In this document: piece by piece, positions 1 through 7,911 of the stretch
How the letters are laid out: every line of letters begins with the position of its first letter
Numbering within the stretch: the stretch's first letter is position 1
Source: Zoogloeaceae bacterium
GTDB lineage: Bacteria > Pseudomonadota > Gammaproteobacteria > Burkholderiales > Rhodocyclaceae
Assembly (NCBI GenBank): GCA_031282665.1
Contig: JAITDH010000091.1
Coordinates: forward strand, 1 to 10,070
Length of the DNA stretch: 10,070 nt
Reading direction: 5' to 3'
Made by a program: the position numbers and the translations under genes
Notes under the pieces: generated by a model
What the model was told of the DNA's origin: nothing
The model's input: the letters and a program-made list of their open reading frames with translations, nothing else
Databases searched by the model: none

Positions 1-108
1 AATCGTTCATCACCGGCGCGAAGCGCCGCTGTTCTTTGATTGCTTTGATTTGCGATGCTGCGCATCGTGGGGACGAATGTCGGATTACGCTGCGCTTATC
101 CAACCTAC
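1..108 (+). repeat. Interspersed palindromic repeat, copy 1 (cut by window edge)
   Basis: This is the same element as the one at 9559-9694, in the same orientation. Visible parts in order: a hairpin at 14-28 (CGGCGC, loop GAA, GCGCCG), a T-rich spacer, a hairpin at 53-67 (CGATGC, loop TGC, GCATCG), and a right terminal arm at 78-108 that starts TGTCGGATTACG and ends ATCCAACCTAC. The matching left arm should lie just upstream of base 1 and cannot be seen. Compared with copy 2, the hairpin stems are identical, the loop of the first hairpin differs, the arm is 2 bases shorter with a few changes in its middle, and the spacer carries a small duplication (TTTGATT at 35-41 and 44-50). It is non-coding: the short ORFs across it are chance reading frames. 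Confidence 0.85.
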
Positions 109-156
109 AAAACCGACGCCACACCCTCGCGGATTCCGCCGCGCGCTGTTCCTGTG

Positions 157-165
157 TGATAAAAT
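157..165 (+). promoter_or_regulatory. Probable extended -10 promoter of ndk
   Basis: TGATAAAAT at 157-165 reads as an extended -10 element: TG, one base, then TAAAAT. No good -35 hexamer lies 16-18 bp upstream, which fits an extended -10 promoter. A transcript would begin near 172, about 24 bases before the ndk start codon. It is the only AT-rich promoter-like stretch between the repeat at 1-108 and the gene. The assignment rests on motif match alone. Confidence 0.5.
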
Positions 166-195
166 CGTTCATTTCCAAACCTTTGGAGCAATTTC

Positions 196-624
196 ATGGC
201 GATTGAACGCACGCTTTCCATCATCAAACCGGACGCGGTGAAAAAGAATGTCATCGGCAAGATTTATTCCCGTTTCGAGGAAAACGGTCTCAAGGTCGTG
301 GCCGCGAAAATGGCCTGGTTGTCCGCGCGGGAAGCCGGACAGTTCTACGCGGTGCACAAGGAACGGCCTTTCTACAAGGATCTGGTGGAGTTCATGACCT
401 CCGGCCCGGTCATGGTGCAGGTGTTGGAAGGGGAAAACGCCATCCAGAAAAATCGCGACCTGATGGGCGCGACCGATCCCAGGAAAGCGGCGCCGGGCAC
501 GATCCGCGCGGATTTCGCGGATTCCATCGACGCCAACGCGGTGCATGGCTCCGATGGCGCGGATACCGCCGCCGTGGAAGTCGCCTTTTTCTTCCCCGGC
601 CTCGATATCCATGCCGGGCGCTGA
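196..624 (+). CDS. ndk: Nucleoside diphosphate kinase
   Basis: A cytoplasmic enzyme that moves the gamma phosphate of ATP to other nucleoside and deoxynucleoside diphosphates through a phosphohistidine, balancing NTP and dNTP pools. The 142 residues match the normal length of the bacterial enzyme. The N-terminus [12 protein letters not shown] holds the conserved lysine (K11). The phosphate-accepting histidine is H117 in NAVHGSDG, and the chain ends with the usual FFF stretch. The ATG start is supported by GGAG at 185-188, seven bases upstream, and by alignment of the N-terminus with known family members. It appears to be its own unit: a promoter candidate lies at 157-165 and a hairpin terminator at 671-700 separates it from rlmN. 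That ndk heads the rlmN-pilW-rodZ-ispG-hisS cluster is a familiar arrangement in betaproteobacteria. Confidence 0.97.
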   Translation: MAIERTLSIIKPDAVKKNVIGKIYSRFEENGLKVVAAKMAWLSAREAGQFYAVHKERPFYKDLVEFMTSGPVMVQVLEGENAIQKNRDLMGATDPRKAAPGTIRADFADSIDANAVHGSDGADTAAVEVAFFFPGLDIHAGR

Positions 625-670
625 TTTTTCCTGGTCGCCCCATCGGTCATCCCGCCGTTCATCCCACATG

Positions 671-700
671 AAGCCGGGCGTCCACCGTCCCGGCTTTTTT
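671..700 (+). terminator. Rho-independent terminator between ndk and rlmN
   Basis: AAGCCGGG (671-678) pairs perfectly with CCCGGCTT (689-696) around a 10-base loop, and the stem runs into six T at 695-700. This is a classical intrinsic terminator. It lies 46 bases after the ndk stop and only 31 bases before the rlmN ATG at 732. Transcription of the following operon must therefore either read through it or begin at a promoter inside or just after ndk. I could not identify a convincing one. Confidence 0.8.
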
Positions 701-711
701 GTCTCCTGAAC

Positions 712-715
712 GGGG
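712..715 (+). promoter_or_regulatory. Ribosome binding site bearing on the rlmN start
   Basis: GGGG at 712-715 is the only Shine-Dalgarno-like stretch before rlmN. It lies 7 bases before an in-frame TTG (723) and 16 bases before the ATG (732). By spacing the TTG is favoured; by start codon type and by the N-terminus typical of the family (a methionine just before NLLDFD) the ATG is favoured. The difference is three residues (M-R-A). Confidence 0.4.
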
Positions 716-731
716 TTTCATCTTGCGCGCC

Positions 732-1820
732 ATGCAGAACCTGCTCGATTTCGACGCCACGCGTCTGGCGGCCTGGTTTGCCGAACAGGGCGAAAAGCCC
801 TTTCGCGCCAGGCAGACCCTGCGCTGGCTGCATCGTTGCGGAGCGGGGGATTTCGCGGAAATGACCGATCTGGCGAAATCGTTGCGCGAGAAACTCGCCG
901 TCGCGGCGAAAATCGCCCCGCCCGCCCTGCTCGCCGATCATCTGTCGGAAGATGGCGCGCGCAAATTCCTGTTCGACATGGGAGAGGGCAACGCGGTGGA
1001 GACGGTGTTCATTCCCGAGGCCGGGCGCGGCACCCTGTGCGTTTCCACCCAGGTCGGCTGCGCCCTGGAATGCGCTTTTTGCGCGACGGGAAAGCAGGGC
1101 TTCAACCGCAATCTGTCCACCGCCGAGATCATCGGCCAGCTCTGGCAGGCCAACCGTCTCCTGGGGGGCGATCCGCAGGAGGGGCGCGTCATTTCCAATG
1201 TCGTGCTGATGGGCATGGGGGAGCCGCTCGCCAATTTCGAGAATCTGCTTCCCGCTTTGCGCCTGATGCTGGACGACAATGCCTACGGCCTTTCCCGCCG
1301 CCGGGTGACGGTGTCGACGGCGGGCCTGGTGCCGGCGATGGATCGCCTGCGCGACGAGTGCCCGGTGGCGCTCGCCGTTTCCCTGCACGCGCCGGACGAC
1401 GAGTTGCGCGACGAACTGGTGCCGATCAACCGCAAATATCCGCTCGCCGATCTGATGGCGGCCTGCCGTCGCTATCTGGAAAAGGCACCGCGCGATTTCA
1501 TCACTTTCGAATATGTGCTGCTCGACGGGGTGAACGATGGCGAGGCGGAGGCGCGCGCCCTGCTCGCCTTGACGCGCCATGTGCCTTGCAAGTTTAATAT
1601 CATCCCTTTCAATCCTTTTCCCGGTTCGCGTTTCCGGCGTCCACGCCCGGAGCGCATCCGCCGTTTTTCGGAAATCCTGCTCGCGGCAGGGGAGGTGGCG
1701 ACGACCCGCAAGACGCGGGGCGACGACATCGCCGCCGCCTGCGGACAACTGGCCGGACAGATTCGCGACAGGCGTTCCGGCAGGAAACAGACTGTTTTAT
1801 TGGAGGAGCGAGCATCGTGA
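732..1820 (+). CDS. rlmN: Dual-specificity RNA methyltransferase RlmN (23S rRNA A2503 / tRNA A37)
   Basis: A radical SAM enzyme that makes 2-methyladenosine at 23S rRNA A2503 and at A37 of some tRNAs, which affects translational fidelity. With the ATG at 732 it has 362 residues, near the family length. The [4Fe-4S] motif CxxxCxxC is at C110, C114 and C117 ([16 protein letters not shown]). The two cysteines of the methyl-transfer mechanism are present: C103 in [10 protein letters not shown] and C337 in [15 protein letters not shown]. The SAM-binding MGMGEP is at 160-165. The start could instead be the TTG at 723, which has better spacing to GGGG at 712-715; a TTG at 699 overlaps the terminator T-run and is unlikely. 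The stop TGA overlaps the GTG start of pilW. The last 20 or so residues after GQLAG are basic and not obviously conserved. Confidence 0.96.
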   Translation: MQNLLDFDATRLAAWFAEQGEKPFRARQTLRWLHRCGAGDFAEMTDLAKSLREKLAVAAKIAPPALLADHLSEDGARKFLFDMGEGNAVETVFIPEAGRGTLCVSTQVGCALECAFCATGKQGFNRNLSTAEIIGQLWQANRLLGGDPQEGRVISNVVLMGMGEPLANFENLLPALRLMLDDNAYGLSRRRVTVSTAGLVPAMDRLRDECPVALAVSLHAPDDELRDELVPINRKYPLADLMAACRRYLEKAPRDFITFEYVLLDGVNDGEAEARALLALTRHVPCKFNIIPFNPFPGSRFRRPRPERIRRFSEILLAAGEVATTRKTRGDDIAAACGQLAGQIRDRRSGRKQTVLLEERAS

Positions 1821-2608
1821 AACGTCTTTCATTCCTGGTCATGGTTCTTCTGGCCGCATCGAGTCCCGTCGTCAGGGGACAGGTCGTCATTCCCGAAACC
1901 GGCCATACCGGCCAGGTCTCCACCGACGCGCGCACCCAGGCGACCTTGCATACGGAACTGGCGGCTTTCTATTTCCAGAACGAGAGTTTCTCGGTCGCCC
2001 TGGAGGAAAGCGCCGCCGCCATCGCCGCCGACCCCACCTATGCGCCGGCCTTCACCCTGCGCGGGCTGATCTATGCCTCCCTGCACGATCTCGCGGCGGC
2101 GGAAGGCGATTTCAAGCGTTCCCTGAGCCTCGCGCCGAACGATCCGGAAATCAACAACAACTATGGCTGGTTTCTCTGCCAGTACAACGATCCGGTCAAG
2201 CTGAAGGCGTCCATTCCCTATTTCCTGAACGCGGTCAAGAATCCGCTTTATTCCACGCCCGGCCGCGCCTATACCAACGCGGGCAATTGCGCGCTCAAGA
2301 TGGGCGACGGGGAGGCGGCGCGGAATTACCTGCTCAACGCGTTGCGCGTTTCCCAGGATGGCGCGCCGCAGGCGCAGGTGCTGCTGGCCCAGCTCGCCTA
2401 TGCCGAAGGCAATCTGAACGAAGCGCGCAACCGCCTCCTGGAAGTTTTCCAACTGGGCTGGCAGCCCTCTCCCGAGGCGCTCTGGCTGGGCATCCGCATC
2501 GAGCGCAAGATGGGACGTCCGGCGGAAGAAAAAAGCCTGCTGGCGCAATTGCGCCGCCTGTATCCCTCTTCCCCGGAATACCAGGAATATCTCAAGGGAA
2601 ATTTCTGA
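1817..2608 (+). CDS. pilW: Type IV pilus biogenesis/stability protein PilW (PilF-like), TPR protein
   Basis: The family is a tetratricopeptide-repeat pilotin needed for assembly or stability of the PilQ secretin and of type IV pili at the outer membrane. The 263 residues hold about five TPR-like units (about 41-74, 75-108, 109-145, 150-183, 184-217). The family signature NNYGWFLCQ (114-122) and the stretch [17 protein letters not shown] (142-158) are clear. The start is GTG at 1817, within the rlmN stop (GTGA), with a strong GGAGGAG at 1802-1808. The N-terminus is a signal peptide (KR, then a hydrophobic run 4-19), with probable signal peptidase I cleavage after V-R-G (residue 21). There is no lipobox cysteine, although the family is normally lipidated; this is the odd point. 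The stop overlaps the rodZ start. Confidence 0.9.
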   Translation: MKRLSFLVMVLLAASSPVVRGQVVIPETGHTGQVSTDARTQATLHTELAAFYFQNESFSVALEESAAAIAADPTYAPAFTLRGLIYASLHDLAAAEGDFKRSLSLAPNDPEINNNYGWFLCQYNDPVKLKASIPYFLNAVKNPLYSTPGRAYTNAGNCALKMGDGEAARNYLLNALRVSQDGAPQAQVLLAQLAYAEGNLNEARNRLLEVFQLGWQPSPEALWLGIRIERKMGRPAEEKSLLAQLRRLYPSSPEYQEYLKGNF

Positions 2609-3465
2609 TGAATGAAGTGGCGACCCCGTCTGTCGACGATCCGGCGGAAATACAGGTCGGCAGACGCCTGCGGGCGGCGCGCGAGGCGGCGGGGCTTGGC
2701 CTGGCGGAAGTCGCCGCGATGCTGCGCCTGAGCGAGCGGCAGGTGGTGGCGCTGGAGACGGGGGATCTGGAGAAGCTGCCCGGCAAGACCTTCGTGCGCG
2801 GCTTCGTGCGCAATTACGCGCGCGCGCTTTCCTTCGATTCCGCGCCCCTGCTGGCCCTCCTGGATCGGGCCGGCCTGGCGCCGCCCCTGCTGAATTTCCC
2901 CGAATCCACGCATGTCGCCATGCCGGCGCAGGGGCAGGAAGGGCGGCGGCGCGACCGGGTGACGGTCGGCTTCGGCTTCTTTTTCCTCATCGTCGCCGTC
3001 GTCGCCGCCTTCATCCTGCCGGACAGGATTTTGCAGGACAAGGTCGACGAGACCGGCAACGATCCCGCCAGCGCGACCTTGCCGGTTCCGGAAAACGAGG
3101 GCGCGCCGGAGGAAACCCCCGCGGAACAGGAGGAAGAAGCGGGTAATACGGCAACGTCGGGGGCAAATTCGGCGGCAACTGCGGCGGCAACCACGGCACA
3201 GTCCGCCGCCACTGCATCCGCCCCCGCTGGCGAGCATGTGCTGCATTTCGAATTCGGCGGCGATTCCTGGGTCGAGGTGAAGAACGAGAAGGAGGAACGG
3301 CTGACATCTCGTTTGCACGAAGCGGGGACGACCCGGGACATTCCCGTGACGCCGCCGATTACCGTGGTCATCGGCCGCGCTTCCGGCGTTCGCCTGAGCT
3401 ATAACGGAAATCCCGTGCCGCTCAAGCCGAATGGAAACGATGTCGCGGTATTCCGCCTGCCATGA
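2608..3465 (+). CDS. rodZ: Cytoskeleton protein RodZ (XRE-type HTH, one TM segment, DUF4115)
   Basis: A bitopic membrane protein that links the MreB cytoskeleton to the cell-wall elongation machinery and sets rod shape. The 285 residues show the full family layout: a cytoplasmic Cro/C1-type helix-turn-helix domain at about 16-75 ([10 protein letters not shown], then [21 protein letters not shown], as in other RodZ proteins), one membrane segment at about 118-138 ([17 protein letters not shown]), an acidic then Ala/Thr-rich periplasmic linker at 139-208, and a C-terminal DUF4115 beta domain at 209-285 with DSWVEVKN. It is somewhat shorter than the E. coli protein, mainly in the linker. The ATG overlaps the pilW stop (TGATG), with AAGGGA at 2594-2599 as ribosome binding site. 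The stop overlaps the ispG start. Confidence 0.93.
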   Translation: MNEVATPSVDDPAEIQVGRRLRAAREAAGLGLAEVAAMLRLSERQVVALETGDLEKLPGKTFVRGFVRNYARALSFDSAPLLALLDRAGLAPPLLNFPESTHVAMPAQGQEGRRRDRVTVGFGFFFLIVAVVAAFILPDRILQDKVDETGNDPASATLPVPENEGAPEETPAEQEEEAGNTATSGANSAATAAATTAQSAATASAPAGEHVLHFEFGGDSWVEVKNEKEERLTSRLHEAGTTRDIPVTPPITVVIGRASGVRLSYNGNPVPLKPNGNDVAVFRLP

Positions 3466-4715
3466 GCGAACGGGTTTTTTGCGGCAAGCTGCCCGGCCAG
3501 CCGGCGCCTCATTCCTGCATGGTCGGTTCTGTGCCGCTGGGCGGCAAATCGCCCGTCGTGGTGCAGTCGATGACCAACACCGATACGGCGGATGCCGAAG
3601 CCACCGCGCGGCAGTGCGCGGCGCTCGCCGAGGCGGGTTCCGAACTGGTGCGGATCACGGTCAATACGCCGGAGGCCGCGGCGGCGGTGCCGGAAATCCG
3701 GGAACGGCTGGAGCGGATGAACCGTCCCGTGCCGCTGATCGGCGATTTCCATTACAACGGCCATCGCCTGCTCGCCGATTATCCCGATTGCGCGCGGGCG
3801 CTCGCCAAATACCGGATCAATCCCGGCAACGTCGGCTTCGGCAAGAAAAAGGACGCGCAATTCGCGGCGATGATCGACCTTGCCTGCCGGCATGAAAAAC
3901 CCGTGCGCATCGGCGTCAACTGGGGCAGCCTGGATCAGTCGGTGCTGGCGCGGCTGATGGACGAGAACAACCGCCGCCGCGTGCCGAAAGACACGCCGGA
4001 AATCATGCGCGAAGCCATGATCGCCTCCGCCCTCGAATCCGCCAACCTGGCCGAGGAACTGGGCCTGCCCGGCCGGCACATCATCCTGTCCTGCAAGGTT
4101 TCCAACGTGCGGGATCTGGTCGCCATCTACCAGGAACTCGCCGGGCGTTCCCGCTACGCCCTGCACCTGGGCCTGACCGAGGCGGGCATGGGCACGAAGG
4201 GCATCGTCGCTTCCACGGCGGCGCTCGCCATCCTGCTGCAACAGGGCATCGGCGACACGATCCGGATTTCCCTCACCCCGGAGCCGGGCGCGCCGAGGAG
4301 CGAAGAGGTCGTCGTCGCGCAGGAAATCCTGCAAAGCCTGGGCTTGCGCGCCTTCACGCCGCAGGTGGTCGCCTGCCCCGGCTGCGGCCGCACGACCTCG
4401 GTCTTCTTCCAGGAACTGGCGCAGACCGTGCAGGCATACCTGCGGCAGAAGATGCCCGAATGGCGCGGCATATACGCGGGAGTCGAGGAAATGCGCGTCG
4501 CGGTCATGGGCTGCGTGGTCAACGGCCCGGGCGAATCGCGCCACGCCGACATCGGCATTTCGCTTCCCGGGAGCGGCGAAACGCCGGTCGCGCCGGTCTA
4601 CGAAGATGGCGAGAAAACGACGACCCTGAAAGGCGAAGGCATCGCCGGCGAATTCATCGGGATGATCGAAGATTATGTCGCCCGGAAATACAGGAGGAAA
4701 AGCATCGATGGCTGA
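3462..4715 (+). CDS. ispG: 4-hydroxy-3-methylbut-2-enyl diphosphate synthase (flavodoxin)
   Basis: IspG (GcpE) acts in the MEP pathway: it reductively converts MEcPP to HMBPP, supplying IPP and DMAPP for undecaprenyl phosphate, quinones and tRNA modification. The N-terminal TIM barrel starts near [20 protein letters not shown] (23-42) and includes RINPGNVGF (118-126). The [4Fe-4S] ligands are C305 and C308 in CPGCGRT and C351 plus E358 in GCVVNGPGE. At 417 residues it is longer than the 372-residue E. coli enzyme; part of the excess lies between the second and third cysteines, which are 43 apart against 32 in E. coli. A long form is usual in betaproteobacteria. The ATG lies in the rodZ stop (ATGA) with no clear Shine-Dalgarno sequence, so translation is probably coupled to rodZ. 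The end overlaps hisS by 8 bases. Confidence 0.97.
   Translation: MSERVFCGKLPGQPAPHSCMVGSVPLGGKSPVVVQSMTNTDTADAEATARQCAALAEAGSELVRITVNTPEAAAAVPEIRERLERMNRPVPLIGDFHYNGHRLLADYPDCARALAKYRINPGNVGFGKKKDAQFAAMIDLACRHEKPVRIGVNWGSLDQSVLARLMDENNRRRVPKDTPEIMREAMIASALESANLAEELGLPGRHIILSCKVSNVRDLVAIYQELAGRSRYALHLGLTEAGMGTKGIVASTAALAILLQQGIGDTIRISLTPEPGAPRSEEVVVAQEILQSLGLRAFTPQVVACPGCGRTTSVFFQELAQTVQAYLRQKMPEWRGIYAGVEEMRVAVMGCVVNGPGESRHADIGISLPGSGETPVAPVYEDGEKTTTLKGEGIAGEFIGMIEDYVARKYRRKSIDG
4692..4697 (+). promoter_or_regulatory. Ribosome binding site of hisS inside ispG
   Basis: A consensus AGGAGG lies within the last ispG codons, 10 bases before ATG 4708. It decides the hisS start: the longer in-frame alternative at GTG/ATG-like codons from 4675 has no such site and would add 11 residues not typical of HisRS. 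Confidence 0.8.
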
Positions 4716-6021
4716 AAAAAGTGAAAAGAAACCCCGCCTCCAGTCCGTGCGCGGGATGAACGACATCCTGCCCGACGAGGCCGCTTTCTGGGACGTGCTG
4801 GAAATCCTCCTGGCCGGGCTGTGCAAGAGCTACGGCTACAAGCCCATCCGCCTGCCCATCGTCGAACCGACCTCGCTCTTCCAGCGCTCGATCGGGGAGG
4901 TGACCGACGTGGTCGAAAAGGAAATGTATTCCTTCCATTCCAGCGGCGGCGACGCCCTCTCCCTGCGCCCGGAAGGCACGGCCGGATGCGTGCGCGCCGT
5001 CATCCAGCACGCCCTGGCGAAGCAGACGACGCAACGGCTCTACTACATGGGCCCCATGTTCCGGCATGAAAATCCGCAGGCCGGCCGCTATCGCCAGTTC
5101 CACCAGACCGGCGTGGAAGCCTTCGGTTTCCCCGGCCCGGATATCGACGCCGAGCAGATCCTGATGACCGCCCGCCTGTGGCGGGATCTGGAACTGGAAG
5201 ACGACATCCGCCTGCAACTCAACAGCTTGGGACAGCCCGGCGAGCGCCAGCGGCACCGCGCCGACCTGGTCGCCTATCTGGAAAAACACGCGGACAGGCT
5301 GGACGACGACGCCCGGCGGCGGCTGCACAGCAATCCCCTGCGCATCCTGGACAGCAAGAATCCGTCCATGCAGGAAATCTGCGCGCGCGCCCCCAGGCTC
5401 ATGGACTATCTGGGAGAGGATTCCCTGGCGCACTTCGCGGGCGTGCAACGCATACTGACGGCGGCGGGCATTCCCTTCGAAATCAATCCGCGTCTGGTGC
5501 GCGGGCTGGACTACTACAACCTGACGGTATTCGAATGGGTGACCGACAGCCTGGGCGCGCAGGGCACGGTGTGCGCGGGCGGGCGCTACGACGGGCTGGT
5601 CGAGCAACTGGGCGGGCCTCCCACGCCCGCCTGCGGTTTTGCGCTCGGCATGGAACGGCTGCTGGCCCTCCTGTCCAATACCGAGTTCCCGGAATCGCCG
5701 CCCGATGTCTATCTCGCGCATCAGGGCGAGGAAGCCGCCGCCCTGGCTTTCTGGATGGCGGAAATGCTGCGCGACGAAGCCATCGACGTGATCCTGCATT
5801 GCGGCGGCGGCAGTTTCAAGGCGCAGATGAAAAGGGCGGACACCTCCGGCGCGCAATTCGCCGTCATCATCGGCAACGACGAAGCGGCATCCGGCGAAGT
5901 GCAGATAAAGGCGCTGCGCGACGAAGCCTTCGGGCAACAGCGTTTCTCCGCGCGCGACGCGGTGGATTTCCTGAGCGAGCACATTTACTCATCCGACGAA
6001 CCCGACGAAGAAGGATTCTGA
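4708..6021 (+). CDS. hisS: Histidine--tRNA ligase
   Basis: A class II aminoacyl-tRNA synthetase that charges tRNA-His in the cytoplasm. The 437 residues include the N-terminal VRGMNDILP (14-22), motif 1 around [16 protein letters not shown] (43-58), motif 2 with [20 protein letters not shown] (112-131), the histidine-specific LVRGLDYY (263-270) with catalytic R264, and motif 3 [13 protein letters not shown] (310-322). An anticodon-binding domain follows at about 330-425. The protein ends in an acidic tail ([10 protein letters not shown]), slightly longer than in E. coli HisRS (424 residues). The start at 4708 is chosen from AGGAGG at 4692-4697 and from the family N-terminus. It overlaps ispG by 8 bases and ends 1 base before yfgM. 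Confidence 0.97.
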   Translation: MAEKSEKKPRLQSVRGMNDILPDEAAFWDVLEILLAGLCKSYGYKPIRLPIVEPTSLFQRSIGEVTDVVEKEMYSFHSSGGDALSLRPEGTAGCVRAVIQHALAKQTTQRLYYMGPMFRHENPQAGRYRQFHQTGVEAFGFPGPDIDAEQILMTARLWRDLELEDDIRLQLNSLGQPGERQRHRADLVAYLEKHADRLDDDARRRLHSNPLRILDSKNPSMQEICARAPRLMDYLGEDSLAHFAGVQRILTAAGIPFEINPRLVRGLDYYNLTVFEWVTDSLGAQGTVCAGGRYDGLVEQLGGPPTPACGFALGMERLLALLSNTEFPESPPDVYLAHQGEEAAALAFWMAEMLRDEAIDVILHCGGGSFKAQMKRADTSGAQFAVIIGNDEAASGEVQIKALRDEAFGQQRFSARDAVDFLSEHIYSSDEPDEEGF

Positions 6022-6022
6022 C

Positions 6023-6691
6023 ATGGCAGTCTACGACCTGGAAGAACAGGAACAAATCGAAAACCTCAAGGCCTGGTGGCAGAAATACGGCAACCGCCTC
6101 ACCCTCCTGCTTTGTGCCATCGCCATCGCCTCCATTTCCTGGCAAAGCTGGCGCTGGTACCAGAACAAGCAATCCGGCGAAGCGGGCGTGCTGTACGCCA
6201 ACCTCGGGCAGGCGATTGCCCAGGACGAGGCGGATCAGGTGCGGCGGCTCGGCGGCGAACTGAGCAAGCGCTACGGTTCCACGGATTTCGCGCCGATCGG
6301 CATCATGCTGTCCGCCAAGTATTACGTCCTCAAGGGCGATCTGGAGACGGCCAAGGTACAGCTTCTCTGGGTGGCGGAACACGACGGGCACGAACTGGCC
6401 GACCTGGCCCGCCTGCGCCTGGCCGGGATATTGCTGGACGAAAAGGACTACGCCGGCGCCTTGCGCGAACTGGCGCACAAGCCCGCCGCCGCTTTCGCCG
6501 CCGCCTACGCCGAACTCGAGGGAGACATCGGGGTGGAGCAGGGCGAACCGGAAAAGGCGAAGGCCGCCTACCAGAAGGCGCTGGAATTGAGAAAGGCGGA
6601 CTTGCGGGAAGCCGGCGCGCAGGACGAAAACGCGGTGGAAATTGCCTTCCCCATCCTGCGGCAAAAACTCGATGCCCTCGGAGGCGCCTGA
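6023..6691 (+). CDS. yfgM: YfgM-family TPR membrane protein (Sec translocon/periplasmic chaperone partner)
   Basis: In E. coli YfgM is an inner-membrane protein that binds the periplasmic chaperone PpiD and the SecYEG translocon and helps exported proteins fold. The 222 residues start with the family sequence YDLEEQEQIENLKAWWQKYG (4-23), followed by one membrane segment at about 25-45 and a periplasmic part rich in TPR-like helices (roughly 85-155 and 160-193, for example GEPEKAKAAYQKALEL). The C-terminus, FPILRQKLDAL, also fits the family. The ATG follows the hisS stop by one base, and AAGGA at 6011-6015 is a good ribosome binding site. Its fixed place between hisS and bamB supports the assignment. 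The stop TGA overlaps the bamB ATG by one base. Confidence 0.92.
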   Translation: MAVYDLEEQEQIENLKAWWQKYGNRLTLLLCAIAIASISWQSWRWYQNKQSGEAGVLYANLGQAIAQDEADQVRRLGGELSKRYGSTDFAPIGIMLSAKYYVLKGDLETAKVQLLWVAEHDGHELADLARLRLAGILLDEKDYAGALRELAHKPAAAFAAAYAELEGDIGVEQGEPEKAKAAYQKALELRKADLREAGAQDENAVEIAFPILRQKLDALGGA

Positions 6692-7911
6692 TGTCCCCCG
6701 TTTTTCATCACCTGCGGCATCGCATGCGCCGCCCCGCCATCCTGCTGGGAGCGGGGATTTGCGCCCTGCTGCTCGCCGGCTGTTCCAGCCTGGATTCCCT
6801 CAACCCCCTCAACCTTTTTTCCAGCGGCAAGAAAGTCAAGATGGCCGAACTGCCCGCCCTGCAGGAAAGCGCGCGCCTGGAATCGCTCTGGAGCTATTCC
6901 ATCGGCAAGGCGGGTGACGCGGTCTTCTACCCGGCCGTCACCAGCAACGCCGTTTTCGTCGCCGCCGCCGACGGCAGCCTCGCGCGCCTGGAAAACGGCG
7001 TGGAAAAATGGCGCATCAAGACCGGCAAGCCGCTTTCCGCCGGGGTCGGCAGCGATGGAGAACGGGTGGCGGTCGGCACCCGGCAGGGCGAGGTGCTGGT
7101 ATTTTCTGCGCACGACGGGTCGCCCCTGTGGCAGGCGAAGATGAGCAGCGAAATCCTCGCCCCCCCGCTCCTGGAAAACGACATGGTCATCGTCAGGAGC
7201 GGCAACAACCGGGTCGAGGCGCTCGACACGGATGGCAAGCGCAAGTGGTTCTACCAGCATCCGACGCCCAGTCTTTCCCTGCGCAGCACCGCGCCGCTGA
7301 TCTTTGCCGACCAGTTCATCCTCACCGGCTTCCCCGGCGGCAAGCTCCTCGCCCTCTCCAGCCAGAACGGCGCGCCGGTGTGGGAAGGCACGGTCGCCCT
7401 GCCGAAAGGCGCGACCGAACTGGAACGCATCGCCGACGTCGTCGCCCCGCCCGCCGCCGCCGGGCCGACGGGATGCGCCGTCGCCTACCAGGGGCGGGTC
7501 ACCTGCTTCGATTTCGCGCGCAGCGGCAACACCCTCTGGTCGCGGGAAATGTCCTCCTCCGCCGGGCTGATGGTCGATGGCCGCAGCGTCTACGTCACCG
7601 ACGACGAAAGCGCCATCCACGCGCTCGACATCTCCTCCGGCAGCAGCCGCTGGAAAATGGACAAGCTCCTCCGGCGCAAACTGACCGCCCCGCTGGTCAT
7701 GGCGAACGGCAACTACCTCGCCCTGGGCGACGTCGAAGGCTACCTGCACCTGATCGACAAGAACAACGGCGCGCTCGTCGGCAGAACGAAAACGGACGGC
7801 ACCCCCATCCTCGTCATGCCCCTGCGCCTCACTGGCGGGCAGATCATCGTGCAGACCAAGGGCGGGCGCGTGGAGGCGCTGGAAGTGCTGGAAGCGTTGG
7901 AAGCGCGATGA
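6691..7911 (+). CDS. bamB: Outer membrane protein assembly factor BamB (lipoprotein)
   Basis: BamB is a lipoprotein of the BAM complex that helps BamA insert beta-barrel proteins into the outer membrane. The 406 residues begin with a signal peptide whose lipobox LLAG-C gives lipidated C31; Ser follows, so Lol export to the outer membrane is expected. The rest is an eight-bladed PQQ-type beta-propeller with repeated blade motifs such as [14 protein letters not shown] (95-108), [15 protein letters not shown] (133-147), [15 protein letters not shown] (173-187), [15 protein letters not shown] (217-231) and [15 protein letters not shown] (307-321). The start at 6691 is preferred because GGAGG lies at 6680-6684; a second ATG at 6724 would still keep a signal peptide but lacks a site. 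The C-terminus is extended by a 9-bp tandem repeat ([13 protein letters not shown]) that runs into the der start. Confidence 0.95.
   Translation: MSPVFHHLRHRMRRPAILLGAGICALLLAGCSSLDSLNPLNLFSSGKKVKMAELPALQESARLESLWSYSIGKAGDAVFYPAVTSNAVFVAAADGSLARLENGVEKWRIKTGKPLSAGVGSDGERVAVGTRQGEVLVFSAHDGSPLWQAKMSSEILAPPLLENDMVIVRSGNNRVEALDTDGKRKWFYQHPTPSLSLRSTAPLIFADQFILTGFPGGKLLALSSQNGAPVWEGTVALPKGATELERIADVVAPPAAAGPTGCAVAYQGRVTCFDFARSGNTLWSREMSSSAGLMVDGRSVYVTDDESAIHALDISSGSSRWKMDKLLRRKLTAPLVMANGNYLALGDVEGYLHLIDKNNGALVGRTKTDGTPILVMPLRLTGGQIIVQTKGGRVEALEVLEALEAR
7870..7905 (+). repeat. Four degenerate 9-bp tandem units at the bamB 3' end
   Basis: The units are GTGGAGGCG, CTGGAAGTG, CTGGAAGCG and TTGGAAGCG, encoding VEA, LEV, LEA and LEA. 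Every unit contains GGAGG or GGAAG, and the last one (GGAAG at 7899-7903) sits 4 bases before the der ATG and is its only Shine-Dalgarno-like sequence. The unit length keeps the reading frame, so slippage would lengthen or shorten the BamB tail without breaking it. Confidence 0.7.

Noticed and set aside
1585..1605. AT-rich promoter-like spot (TTGCAA, then TAATAT) inside rlmN
   Set aside because: The two boxes are only a few bases apart, far from the needed spacing, and the bases encode the conserved KFNIIPFN segment of RlmN.
1579..2607. Upstream extension of rodZ in the same frame
   Set aside because: The open frame from 1579 lies over rlmN and pilW in another frame. The RodZ family N-terminus and the ribosome binding site at 2594-2599 place the start at 2608.
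3399..4826. Long minus-strand open frame of 475 codons opposite ispG
   Set aside because: It mirrors a clearly recognised gene, its translation is rich in Arg, His and Gln with no family pattern, and long antisense frames are expected in high-GC DNA. The same holds for minus-strand frames at 372-1748, 1829-2548, 2398-3318, 4654-5982, 6568-7749 and 7740-9248.
5178..6263. 361-codon + strand open frame overlapping hisS and yfgM
   Set aside because: It is a shifted frame of hisS running into yfgM, with Arg/Gly/Ala-rich low-complexity translation and no recognisable domain. The frames at 836-1597 and 3431-3895 are similar shadows.
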